The position numbers were made by a program, and so were the translations under genes. DNA of 64,000 nucleotides from Microbacterium saccharophilum (lineage in GTDB: Bacteria; Actinomycetota; Actinomycetes; Actinomycetales; Microbacteriaceae), in assembly GCF_007992455.1 (NCBI RefSeq), contig NZ_BKAH01000004.1:124001-188000 (forward strand). The letters are read 5' to 3'. The notes under the pieces are model-generated. The model was not told the origin of the DNA. It ran no database searches and saw nothing but the letters and a program-made list of their open reading frames with translations. Shown here in pieces: positions 1 through 11,267 of this stretch (position 1 is the first letter of the stretch; each line of letters begins with the position of its first letter).

Positions 1-2
1 TC

Positions 3-263
3 GGCCTGGCCGCCGGATTCCTCATGGGGGAGGGCACAGCCTGGCGCGCGGACAAGCGCAAGCGGCGCGTCTTCTCCTGGCTCGCGATCGCCTGGGCGGC
101 GCTGTTCTTCCTGCGCCTCGGCGTGCAGCTGCCGTTCTACCTCGCCGACGATGTGACGACGCTCGGCACCCTCAAACTCGTTATGGGCCTGCCGCTGTTC
201 GCGCCGCTCGTGGCCGTCACCTGGCTCGCCGTCCGCGCACTCTACGGGCGCCGCGACGCATGA
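3..263 (+). CDS. DUF3159 family membrane protein, C-terminal part
   Basis: Only the last 86 residues are in the window; the gene begins upstream. They contain two hydrophobic segments (FSWLAIAWAALFFLRLGVQL and LVMGLPLFAPLVAVTWLAV) separated by a short polar loop, which matches the C-terminus of actinobacterial DUF3159 proteins, polytopic inner-membrane proteins of unknown function. In many actinobacteria a DUF3159 gene lies just before aconitase and dxs, as here. The stop codon TGA (261-263) is followed one base later by the 28-bp palindrome before acnA. Family call is from memory of the family and of the gene order; function unknown. Confidence 0.7.
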   Translation, partial: GLAAGFLMGEGTAWRADKRKRRVFSWLAIAWAALFFLRLGVQLPFYLADDVTTLGTLKLVMGLPLFAPLVAVTWLAVRALYGRRDA

Positions 264-264
264 T

Positions 265-292
265 AGATTTATCTTGATATCAAGATAAATCT
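265..292. promoter_or_regulatory. 28-bp perfect palindrome, likely operator before aconitase
   Basis: A perfect 28-bp inverted repeat centred on the core ATCTTGATATCAAGAT. It is AT-rich in a very GC-rich context, has no T-run after it, and sits about 105 bp before the acnA start. Size and symmetry fit a dimeric repressor site of the MarR type. In Streptomyces the MarR-family protein TamR is reported to act on an aconitase gene, so a TCA-cycle regulator is a reasonable guess. The regulator itself is not in the window. Confidence 0.6.
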
Positions 293-396
293 TCCCGGTC
301 ACGGTTAGGCCGTCCTCACTGGCACGGGGCGCCGAGGGCAGGGAAGATGAAGGGCGGGGCCCCAGTCCCGTGAATCGCCGACGAAGGAGACCAGAC

Positions 397-3264
<2,868 letters not shown>

Positions 3265-3272
3265 CACGCACC

Positions 3273-3309
3273 GCAACGGGCGCCCGGCATCGCGCCGGGC
3301 GCCCGTTGC
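3273..3309 (+). terminator. Hairpin terminator after acnA
   Basis: A perfect 16-bp stem (GCAACGGGCGCCCGGC and its complement) with a 5-nt loop lies 8 nt after the acnA stop codon. There is no long U-tract, as is usual in high-GC actinobacteria. Confidence 0.8.
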
Positions 3310-3333
3310 CGTCTTCCGCATCCTCGCCGCGGG

Positions 3334-3339
3334 TAGACT
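3334..3339 (+). promoter_or_regulatory. Promoter -10 box of dxs
   Basis: TAGACT fits the actinobacterial TANNNT -10 element. A start about 7 nt further on would give a leader of some 27 nt containing the TGGAGGGA ribosome binding site of dxs. Confidence 0.6.
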
Positions 3340-3372
3340 CGACAGACGCTGTCGTCACCTGGAGGGACACGC

Positions 3373-5328
3373 ATGTCACTGCTCTCATCGATCTCGGGAC
3401 CGCGCGACCTCGATCGGCTGAGCATCTCCGAGCTGGACGCCCTCGCCGCCGAGGTCCGCGCCTTCCTCGTCGAGAACGTGGCGCGCAGCGGCGGACACCT
3501 CGGCCCCAATCTCGGCGTCGTCGAGCTCACGATCGCGATCCACCGGGTCTTCCGCTCGCCCGAAGACCCGATCATCTTCGACACCGGCCACCAGTCGTAC
3601 GTGCACAAGCTGCTCACCGGCCGCCAGGACTTCTCCCAGCTGCGCTCCCGCGGGGGCCTCGCCGGCTACCCGCAGCGCTCGGAGAGCCCGCACGACGTCG
3701 TCGAGTCCTCGCACGCGTCGAGCTCCCTCAGCTGGGCGGACGGCGTGTCCCGGGCGCTGACGCGCACCGGCCATGTCGACCGTCACGTCGTGGCTGTGGT
3801 CGGCGACGGCGCGCTCACCGGCGGGATGACGTGGGAGGCGCTCAACAACATCAGCGACGACAACGACCGCAACCTCGTCATCGTCGTCAACGACAACGGC
3901 CGCTCCTACGCCCCGACCATCGGCGGCATGGCCCGCTACCTCAACCGCGTCCGCACGGGGGAGGCGTACCGCTCGCTGCACCGCGGGTCGGACACGCTCT
4001 TCCGGCGCCTCGGCCCCGCCGGGCGCGCCGTGTACCGCGGCGTCCGGGGCGGCACGCACGGCTTCCTCTCCCGCTTCGTGAACAACGCGGCGCTCTACTC
4101 GAACCTCGACATCAAGTACCTCGGTCCCGTCGACGGGCACGACCTGGCGTCGATGATCGAGACCCTCGAGCTCGCGAAGTCCTACGGCGCCCCGGTCATC
4201 GTGCACGCGATCACCGAGAAGGGGCGCGGCTACGCGCCGGCGCTGAGCGACGAGGCCGACCAGTTCCACGCCGTCGGGAAGATCGACCCCGTCACCGGCG
4301 TCGCCCTCGGCGGCGCCGCGCAGGTCGCGTGGACGGACGTCTTCGCCGAGGAGCTCGTCACGGCGGGGGAGGAGCGTGAGGACGTCATCGCGATGACGGC
4401 GGCGATGCTCCGCCCGACCGGTCTCCTCCCGTTCGCGCAGCGCTTCCCCGACCGTGTCTACGACGTCGGGATCGCCGAGCAGCACGCCGTCGCGTCGGCG
4501 GCGGGCCTCGCCTACGGCGGACTGCATCCCGTCGTCGCCATCTACGCCACGTTCATGAACCGCGCGTTCGATCAGGTCGTGATGGATGTCGCGCTGCATC
4601 GCGCCGGCGTCACCTTCGTCCTCGATCGCGCCGGCGTGACGGGTCCGGACGGGCCCAGCCACCATGGCGTCTGGGACCTCGCGATGCTGCAGCTCGTCCC
4701 GAACATCCGGATCGCCGCGCCCCGTGACGCCGCGCGCCTGCGCGAGGAGTTCCACGAGGCGCTGGCGGTCGGCGACGCCCCGACCGTCGTGCGCTTCCCG
4801 AAGGGCGCCGTGAGCGACGATCTGCCGGCGGTCGAACGACTCTCCGACGGCGTCGACGTGCTCGTGCGCAGCGACGCGGAGGACGTGCTGCTCGTCGGGA
4901 TCGGCCCCATGGCGCACCTCGCGGTCGACGTCGCCGGTCGCCTCCGCGCACAGGGGATCGGCGCGACCGTCGTCGACCCGCGCTGGGTCGTGCCCGTGCA
5001 GCCGTCCCTCGTCGACCTCGCCGCCCGTCACCGCCTCGTCATCACGATCGAGGACGGCATCCGCGTCGGCGGCGTGGGAACCCGCATCCGTCAGGTGCTC
5101 CGCGAAGCAGGCGTCGACACGGCGGTGGACGAGCTCGGCCTGCCGGACGAGTTCATCGACCACGCGAGCCGCGAGCAGATCCTCGCCGATGCCGGCCTCA
5201 CCCCGGCGAAGATCGCGCAGGATGTCGTCGCGCAGGTGCTCGGCACCCGCATCCCCGTCGCGCGCCCGTCGACCGAGACCGGGGCGATCTGGCTGGCCGA
5301 CGTCGAAGCCCGCCACCAGGACTCCTGA
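3373..5328 (+). CDS. dxs: 1-deoxy-D-xylulose-5-phosphate synthase
   Basis: First enzyme of the MEP isoprenoid pathway: condenses pyruvate and glyceraldehyde 3-phosphate using thiamine diphosphate. At 651 residues it has the family length. The ThDP/Mg motif GDGALTGG followed by NDN (IVVNDNGRSYAP) is in the N-terminal third; DVGIAEQHAV, with the catalytic Glu, marks the pyrimidine-binding domain, and the C-terminal transketolase domain is complete. ATG at 3373 has TGGAGGGA upstream. It follows acnA, the usual order in Micrococcales, but has its own promoter and is separated by a terminator. A damaged MFS gene follows after 34 nt. Confidence 0.97.
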   Translation: MSLLSSISGPRDLDRLSISELDALAAEVRAFLVENVARSGGHLGPNLGVVELTIAIHRVFRSPEDPIIFDTGHQSYVHKLLTGRQDFSQLRSRGGLAGYPQRSESPHDVVESSHASSSLSWADGVSRALTRTGHVDRHVVAVVGDGALTGGMTWEALNNISDDNDRNLVIVVNDNGRSYAPTIGGMARYLNRVRTGEAYRSLHRGSDTLFRRLGPAGRAVYRGVRGGTHGFLSRFVNNAALYSNLDIKYLGPVDGHDLASMIETLELAKSYGAPVIVHAITEKGRGYAPALSDEADQFHAVGKIDPVTGVALGGAAQVAWTDVFAEELVTAGEEREDVIAMTAAMLRPTGLLPFAQRFPDRVYDVGIAEQHAVASAAGLAYGGLHPVVAIYATFMNRAFDQVVMDVALHRAGVTFVLDRAGVTGPDGPSHHGVWDLAMLQLVPNIRIAAPRDAARLREEFHEALAVGDAPTVVRFPKGAVSDDLPAVERLSDGVDVLVRSDAEDVLLVGIGPMAHLAVDVAGRLRAQGIGATVVDPRWVVPVQPSLVDLAARHRLVITIEDGIRVGGVGTRIRQVLREAGVDTAVDELGLPDEFIDHASREQILADAGLTPAKIAQDVVAQVLGTRIPVARPSTETGAIWLADVEARHQDS

Positions 5329-5362
5329 CCCCTCGGTGCGCTCGGCGTTCCCCCAGGAGCGC

Positions 5363-6384
5363 GTGACCGCCCCCACGCCCGTCGTGCGCGCCGCCACCCG
5401 TCTGCTCTCCTTCGCGGCCCTCAGCATCCTGACCGCGCTGACGGCCATCGCTCCGCTGTCGATCGACATGTACCTGCCGGGGTTCCCGGCCATGGTGACC
5501 GAGCTCGGCGCGACGAGCAGCGCCATCCAGCTGACGATGACGACCTTCCTCCTCGGGATGGCGATCGGGCAGCTCGTGATCGGTCCGCTGTCGGACGCCA
5601 TGGGCCGTCGCCTCCCGCTCATCGCCGGCAGCGTCCTGTGCCTGGCCGCGACGGTCGTCTGCGCCGTCGCGCCGGCGGCTGGCGCGCCGTCTTCTGGGTC
5701 CTCGCGGCACTACTCGCCGTGCTCCTCGTGGGCGTCCTCATCTGGGGCCGTGAGACCCTCCCGCGCGAGCGCCGCACCCGCGGTGGGCTGAAGGCCGTCT
5801 TCGCCTCCGCCGGCGAGGTCCTCCGCAACCGCGCGTACGTGGGCTACGTGCTCGTCTTCGGCTTCTCTTTCGCCGCCCTGTTCGCCTACATCTCGGCCTC
5901 CCCGTTCGTCATCCAGACGATGCTCGGCTTCGACGCCGGCACGTACTCGCTGCTGTTCGCCCTGAACGCCGTCGCCATCACGGCGACGAGCGCCGCAGCC
6001 GCCGCGTTGGCCGGCAAGGTCGAGCTCCGGCGCATGATCGGCATCGGCCTCACGGTCGCCGTGGTCGCCGCCTTCGTCCTGCTCCTCCTCGCGCTCTCCG
6101 GCGTACCGACCCTGCCGACCCTCATCGCCTTCGGGGTGCTGCAGGCTTCGATGGGCTTCATCTTCGGCAACGCCACGACGCTCGCCGTCGGCCAGGCCGC
6201 GGAGCACGCGGGCACCGCTTCGGCGTTCCTCGGATTCCTGCAGTTCATCCTGGCCGCCGCCACCGCCCCCGTCGTCGGGCTCGCGGGCGAGGCGAGCGCC
6301 GTGCCGATGGGCATCGCGATGGTCGTCGCGATGATCGTGGCCGTCTGGGCGTTCGGGTTCGCGAAGCGTCCCCGCACCCGCTGA
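5363..6384 (+). pseudogene. Bcr/CflA-type MFS drug efflux gene with internal deletion and frameshift
   Basis: The first part (from GTG 5363, AGGAG just upstream) reads in frame 2 and encodes a typical Bcr/CflA N-terminus: IDMYLPGFPAMVTELGATSS, then LVIGPLSDAMGRR, ending near VVCAVAPA at about 5685. The sequence then continues only in frame 1 as GGWRAVFWVLAALL and runs through the normal second half to AKRPRTR at 6384. Compared with the family, about 65-70 residues (TM4-TM5, including the RxxQG region) are missing at the junction and the reading frame changes. A functional transporter is unlikely. A deletion between short GC-rich repeats such as CGCGCCG would explain it; an assembly error cannot be excluded. 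Confidence 0.8.
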
Positions 6385-6433
6385 CGGCTGCGCGGCCACA
6401 CGCGCCGGGCAGTCGGCGTGAAACGATGGTCGG

Positions 6434-8938
6434 ATGAGCACCGCCAACCTCACCCGCGAGGAGACCGCCGTCCGATCCGCCGCCGTCACGCTGCACACCG
6501 TGCACGTCGACCTCGACGTGCGCTCCGCGCCGGATGCCGACACGACAGGCTTCGCCACGGTCAGCACCCTCGCGTTCTCCGCCTCGACGGGGGAGACCTG
6601 GATCGACTTCCTCGGCGAAGCCGTCGACGACGTCGAGGTCAACGGCATCCCGCAGGCCGTCGAGTGGGACGGCTCCCGCATCCGGGTGACGGGGCTCGTG
6701 GAAGAGAACGTCGTCCGCGTCCACGCCCGCGGCGCATACAGCCGCTCCGGGGAGGGGCTGCACCGGTTCACCGACCCCGTCGACGGTGCGGTGTACCTGT
6801 ACACGCAGTACGAGCCCGCCGACTGCCGTCGCGTCTACCCGTGCTTCGAGCAGCCCGACATGAAGGCCCGCTGGACCTTCCGGATCACGGCGCCGGGCGG
6901 CTGGGAGGTCCTCTCCAACGGGGCCGAGACCGGCCGCACCGCCGTGGACGACGGCATCCGGGTCACGTTCGCCGAGACGCTTCCGCTGTCCAGCTACATC
7001 ACCGCCGTCGCCGCGGGGCCGTATCACCGCGTCACGGGGCGCTGGGAAGGCGAGCGGCAGAGCGCCGACCTCGGCGTCCTCTGCCGCGCCTCGCTCGCGG
7101 TGCACCTGGACGCCGACGAGATCCTGGGGATCACCCGGCGCGGGCTCGACTTCTTCACCGGCGTCTTCGGCGACTACCCCTGGGGCAAGTACGACCAGAT
7201 CCTCGTGCCGGAGTACAACCTCGGCGCGATGGAGAACCCCGGCCTCGTGACGTTCACGGAGGGCTACATCTTCCGCGGCGCGTCGACCGTCGCACAACAC
7301 GAGGCGCGGGCGAACACGATCCTGCACGAGATGGCGCACATGTGGTTCGGCGACCTCGTGACGATGCGCTGGTGGGACGACCTGTGGCTCAAGGAGTCCT
7401 TCGCGGACTACATGGGCACGCATGCCGCGGCCGCGGTCGGCGGCTACCCCGACGCGTGGGTGACCTTCGCGTCGCGCCGGAAGGCGTGGGCATACCAGCA
7501 GGACCAGCTGCCGACGACGCATCCGATCGTCGCGGACATCACCGACCTCGAGGCGGCGAAGCTCAACTTCGACGGCATCACGTACGCGAAGGGCGCGTCG
7601 GTCCTCAAGCAGCTCGTCGAGTACGTCGGGGTGGATGCGTTCTTCGCCGGCGCGAAGCGCTACTTCGAGGCGCACGCGTACGGCAACACGACCCTCGACG
7701 ACCTGCTCGTCGAACTGGAGGCGGCCGCCGGGCGCGACCTGCGTGCGTGGAGCGCCGCGTGGCTGCAGACCACCGGGATGTCGACCATCCGCGTCGAGCG
7801 CGGGGAACACCTCGCGATCGTGCAGACCCCGCCGCGGCCCCATCGCCTGAGCGTGGGCCTGCACCGCCTCGACCACGGCACGCTGCGCCGCCTCGCGGCG
7901 CTCGACGTCGACATCCACGAGGAGCGGACGGCCGTGACGCTGCCGGTCGTGCCGGACGTCGACCTCATCCTGCCCAACGACGGCGACCGCACGTACGCGA
8001 AGGTGCGGCTCGACGAGCGCTCGGTCGACGCGCTGGCGTCTGCCCTGTCGACGATTCCGGATGCCCTCACCCGCGCCGTCGCATGGTCGGCGCTGTGGAA
8101 TGCGACGCGCGACGGCGAGCTCGCCGCGGCCCGCTACGTCCAGATCGCCGGCACACACGGCCCCGCCGAGACGAACATCGCCGTGCTGGCGGACGTCGTC
8201 GGGCATGCCCGCTACGCCGTCGAGCATTTCGTCCCGGCGGACGAGCGCGACGCGCGGCGTCCCGCGTGGCTCGAGACCGCATGGCAGGCGATGACGGCTG
8301 CGGATGCCGGCAGCGACGCCCAGCTCGTCTGGGCGCGCGCCGTGGGCGCGGCCGCGTCGACGTGCGATGACCGCGCCGCAGACCTGCGGGCGATGCTCGA
8401 CGGCACGGCCCCGGCCCCGGCGGGCCTCGCCCTGGACCCCGAGCTGCGGTGGAACTGGCTGTTCGCCCTGTCCGCAACGGGACACGCGAGCGTCGAGGAT
8501 GCCGACGCGGAGTACAGCCGGGATGCCACGGCGAAGGGGCGGAGCTCACAGCTCGCGGTGCTGGCCGCCCGACCCGATCCGGGGGTGCGAGCGGTGGCGT
8601 GGCGCACCGCGTGGGAGGACCAGGCCCTGACGAACGAGCATCTCGACGCGACGATATCCGGCATCCGTGCGGGCGGGCGGCGCGACCTCGTCGCACGCTT
8701 CGACGAGGACTACTTCGCGCGCCTGCGCGCCGTGTGGGAACAGCGCAGCATCGAGATCGCCGGCCGACTCGTGCGCGGGCTGTTCCCGGCCTCGGAGTCA
8801 CTCGATCCGGTCGACGCGTGGCTCGCGGCGAACGAGGACGCACCGGGCGCGCTGCGCCGCATCGTGCTCGAGCAGCGGGACCACCTGGCCCGCGACCTGC
8901 GGGTCCGCGCTGCGCAGGGGCTGCTCGGGGCGGCCTGA
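6434..8938 (+). CDS. pepN: Aminopeptidase N (M1 family zinc metallopeptidase)
   Basis: Cytoplasmic zinc exopeptidase that removes N-terminal residues from peptides. The 834-residue product has the actinobacterial PepN architecture: N-terminal beta domain, GAMEN substrate motif at residues 264-268, zinc motif HEMAH at 298-302, third ligand in WLKESFADY about 20 residues later, then a helical ERAP1-like C-terminal domain. ATG 6434 gives STANLTREET, as in relatives. No strong ribosome binding site is seen. It is monocistronic, convergent with the fadB-like gene, with hairpins between them. Confidence 0.96.
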   Translation: MSTANLTREETAVRSAAVTLHTVHVDLDVRSAPDADTTGFATVSTLAFSASTGETWIDFLGEAVDDVEVNGIPQAVEWDGSRIRVTGLVEENVVRVHARGAYSRSGEGLHRFTDPVDGAVYLYTQYEPADCRRVYPCFEQPDMKARWTFRITAPGGWEVLSNGAETGRTAVDDGIRVTFAETLPLSSYITAVAAGPYHRVTGRWEGERQSADLGVLCRASLAVHLDADEILGITRRGLDFFTGVFGDYPWGKYDQILVPEYNLGAMENPGLVTFTEGYIFRGASTVAQHEARANTILHEMAHMWFGDLVTMRWWDDLWLKESFADYMGTHAAAAVGGYPDAWVTFASRRKAWAYQQDQLPTTHPIVADITDLEAAKLNFDGITYAKGASVLKQLVEYVGVDAFFAGAKRYFEAHAYGNTTLDDLLVELEAAAGRDLRAWSAAWLQTTGMSTIRVERGEHLAIVQTPPRPHRLSVGLHRLDHGTLRRLAALDVDIHEERTAVTLPVVPDVDLILPNDGDRTYAKVRLDERSVDALASALSTIPDALTRAVAWSALWNATRDGELAAARYVQIAGTHGPAETNIAVLADVVGHARYAVEHFVPADERDARRPAWLETAWQAMTAADAGSDAQLVWARAVGAAASTCDDRAADLRAMLDGTAPAPAGLALDPELRWNWLFALSATGHASVEDADAEYSRDATAKGRSSQLAVLAARPDPGVRAVAWRTAWEDQALTNEHLDATISGIRAGGRRDLVARFDEDYFARLRAVWEQRSIEIAGRLVRGLFPASESLDPVDAWLAANEDAPGALRRIVLEQRDHLARDLRVRAAQGLLGAA

Positions 8939-8967
8939 CCGGCAGCCTCACACGCGGCTGAGAGCCC

Positions 8968-9041
8968 AACGGCGGAGATCGTCGCGGGCCTGCCGGCCAG
9001 CCGGCATCCTTGGGGGTACCCGAGCCACGATCTCCGCCGTT
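8968..9041. repeat. Long-stem inverted repeat between convergent genes
   Basis: AACGGCGGAGATCGT at 8968-8982 is repeated exactly in inverse at 9027-9041 (15-bp stem) around a 44-nt loop that holds a small hairpin of its own (TGCCGG/CCGGCA). It lies in the 176-nt gap between convergent pepN and fadB, before the fadB terminator. It may act as a terminator for pepN; no T-run is present. Confidence 0.55.
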
Positions 9042-9071
9042 GCACGCGCGCAGCGACGCCGGCACCGACGG

Positions 9072-9103
9072 CAGCGGCCCCGGGCCGGAGCCCGGGGCCG
9101 CTG
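9072..9103 (-). terminator. Hairpin terminator after the fatty-acid oxidation operon
   Basis: A 14-bp GC-only stem with the 4-nt loop CGGA sits 11 nt beyond the stop codon of the minus-strand gene ending at 9115. It could also stop transcription from pepN. Confidence 0.75.
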
Positions 9104-9114
9104 TGAGCCGATCG

Positions 9115-11256
9115 TCAGCCGATGCCGCGGATGGGCGGGGTGTGGAACGTGCCACCGAACGCACGCTCCGACGCACCCTCGCGGTCGAGGTACGGCGACG
9201 CGCCGCCGTCGATGAACGGCCAGCCGGCGCCGAGGATGAGGCACAGGTCGATGTCCTCGACCTCGGGCACGACGCCCTCGTCGAGCATGATCTTGATCTC
9301 CTGCGCGAGACCGTCCTGCACGCGCGCGAGGATCGTGGCGGCATCGACGGGCGTCTTGCCGACGGCCGGCTTGAGGACCTTCTCCGCCGCCTTCGTGAAC
9401 CCGGTGACGCGGCCGCCCTTGTCCTTCTCGACGACCTCGGGCAGCTCGGCCAGGGCGTGGAAGTTCTCGTTGGCGTAGAACCGGTCGGGGAACGCGCGGA
9501 CCATCGTGTCCTGCACGTGCGCGGCGACCTTCCAGCCGACCAGGTCGATGAGCTGGAACGGTCCCATCGGCAGGCCGAGCGGGCCGAAGGCCTTCTCGAC
9601 GTCGGCGACCGGGGTGCCCTCGTAGACGGCGCGCGCCGCCTCGCCCATGACCTTGGCGAGCAGCCGGTTCACGACGAAGCCGGGGGCGTCGGCGGTGAGG
9701 ACGGCATTCTTGCCCAGCCCGCGAGCGACGACGAACGCCGTCGACAGCGCGGCATCCGAGGTCTGCGGCGTCTTGACGATCTCGATGAGCGGCATGACGG
9801 CGACGGGGTTGAAGAAGTGGAAGCCGACGAGACGCTCGGGGTGGGCAAGCTTCGCGCCGATCTCCTCGACCGACAGCGACGAGGTGTTGGTCGCGAGGAT
9901 GGCATCCTCCGCGATGATCTTCTCGATCTCGCCGAACACCTCCTGCTTGACGCCGACCTCCTCGAACACGGCCTCGATGACGAAGTCGCAGTCCGCGTAG
10001 AGGCTCTTGTCGGTCGTGCCGGTCACGAGCGCGCGCAGCCTGTTCGCCGCGTCGCCGTCCAGACGCCCCTTCGCCTCGAGCTTGCCGATCTCCTCGTGGA
10101 TGTAGGCGACGCCCTTGTCGACGCGGGCCTGGTCGAGGTCGGTGATCAGCACCGGCACCTGGAGCTTGCGCACGAACAGCAGCGCGAACTGGCTCGCCAT
10201 GAGCCCCGCGCCGATGATGCCGACCTTCGTGACCTTCTTGGCGAGGTCCTTGTCGGGGGCGCCGACGGGACGCTTCGCACGCTTCTGCACGAGATCGAAC
10301 GCATACATGGATGCCGCGAACTGATCGCCCGTGACGAGTTCCGCGAGCGCCTCATCCTCGCGCGCGAAGCCCTCCGCCTTCGTCCCGGACTTCGCCTTGT
10401 CGAGGAGGTCGAGGGCGACGTACGGTGATCGGGGCATGGTGCCGATCTTGGACTCCAGCATGCCGCGGGCCATCTTGATCGCGATGGGCCACTTGGTGAG
10501 GCGCTCGATCTTGCCGGGCTCGTTCTTCCGGTCGACCTTGGTCGCCCCGGTGAGCACGCCGTCGGCCCAGCGCAGCGAATCCTCGAGGTAGTTCGCGGCC
10601 GGGAAGATGGCGTCGACGATGCCGTAGTCGAACGCCTGCTGCGGCTTCAGCATCCGGTTCTGCTTCAGGGGGTTGGAGATGACCACCTCGAGGGCGTTCT
10701 CGATGCCGATGAGGTTCGGCAGCAGGTAGGCGCCGCCCCAGCCGGGGATGATCCCGAGGAAGACCTCGGGGAGCGCGATCGCCGCGGCGGACGCGTCGAC
10801 GGTGCGGTAGGTGGAGTTCAGCGCGATCTCGAGCCCCCCGCCGAGCGCGAGGCCGTTCACGAACGCGAACGACGGCACACCGAGCTCTCCCAGCATCCCG
10901 AGCACCTTGTGCCCGAGCTGCGCGATGAGCTTGGCGTTCTCCTTCGACCCGACCTTCGAGATGTCCGACAGGTCGGCGCCTGCGGCCAGGATGTACTGCT
11001 TGCCCGTGATGGCGACGGCGTCGATCTCGCCGGCCTTCGCCCGCGCCGTGAGCGCGGCCAGCGTCTCGCCGAGCTCGGTGAGCGTCGCCGGGCCGAGGGT
11101 GTTCGGCCGCGTGTGGTCACGGCCGTTGTCGAGCGTGATGAGGGCCAGCCGCTTGCCGCTCGGCAGCGTGACGTCGCGCACGCGGGAGTGCGTCACGACC
11201 TCGCCGGCGGTGAGGGCCTGAATGGGGGAGAAGTCGATCGCGTCGTAGTCGGTCAT
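9115..11256 (-). CDS. fadB: Enoyl-CoA hydratase / 3-hydroxyacyl-CoA dehydrogenase (beta-oxidation multienzyme)
   Basis: Bifunctional 713-residue enzyme for the second and third steps of fatty acid beta-oxidation. The N-terminal crotonase half shows the oxyanion-hole region ITGKQYILAAGADLSDI and the GWGGAYLLPNLIG segment. The NAD-binding half starts at KVGIIGAGLMASQFALLF, followed by the C-terminal 3HCDH domains, with FHFFNPVAVMPLIEI as the catalytic-His region. I chose ATG 11256 (MTDYDAIDFSPIQ); a longer in-frame ORF upstream overlaps the thiolase and is spurious. It begins 11 nt after the thiolase, so the pair form the usual fadA-fadB operon. Confidence 0.94.
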   Translation of the reverse strand: MTDYDAIDFSPIQALTAGEVVTHSRVRDVTLPSGKRLALITLDNGRDHTRPNTLGPATLTELGETLAALTARAKAGEIDAVAITGKQYILAAGADLSDISKVGSKENAKLIAQLGHKVLGMLGELGVPSFAFVNGLALGGGLEIALNSTYRTVDASAAAIALPEVFLGIIPGWGGAYLLPNLIGIENALEVVISNPLKQNRMLKPQQAFDYGIVDAIFPAANYLEDSLRWADGVLTGATKVDRKNEPGKIERLTKWPIAIKMARGMLESKIGTMPRSPYVALDLLDKAKSGTKAEGFAREDEALAELVTGDQFAASMYAFDLVQKRAKRPVGAPDKDLAKKVTKVGIIGAGLMASQFALLFVRKLQVPVLITDLDQARVDKGVAYIHEEIGKLEAKGRLDGDAANRLRALVTGTTDKSLYADCDFVIEAVFEEVGVKQEVFGEIEKIIAEDAILATNTSSLSVEEIGAKLAHPERLVGFHFFNPVAVMPLIEIVKTPQTSDAALSTAFVVARGLGKNAVLTADAPGFVVNRLLAKVMGEAARAVYEGTPVADVEKAFGPLGLPMGPFQLIDLVGWKVAAHVQDTMVRAFPDRFYANENFHALAELPEVVEKDKGGRVTGFTKAAEKVLKPAVGKTPVDAATILARVQDGLAQEIKIMLDEGVVPEVEDIDLCLILGAGWPFIDGGASPYLDREGASERAFGGTFHTPPIRGIG

Positions 11257-11267
11257 CGGTGTCTCTC

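Noticed and set aside
370..396. Upstream GTG start for aconitase
   Set aside because: No ribosome binding site and it adds an Arg-rich tail; GTG 397 has GAAGGAGA at proper distance.
6245..8485. Minus-strand ORF of 746 codons opposite pepN
   Set aside because: Shadow of pepN; no start context or family match.
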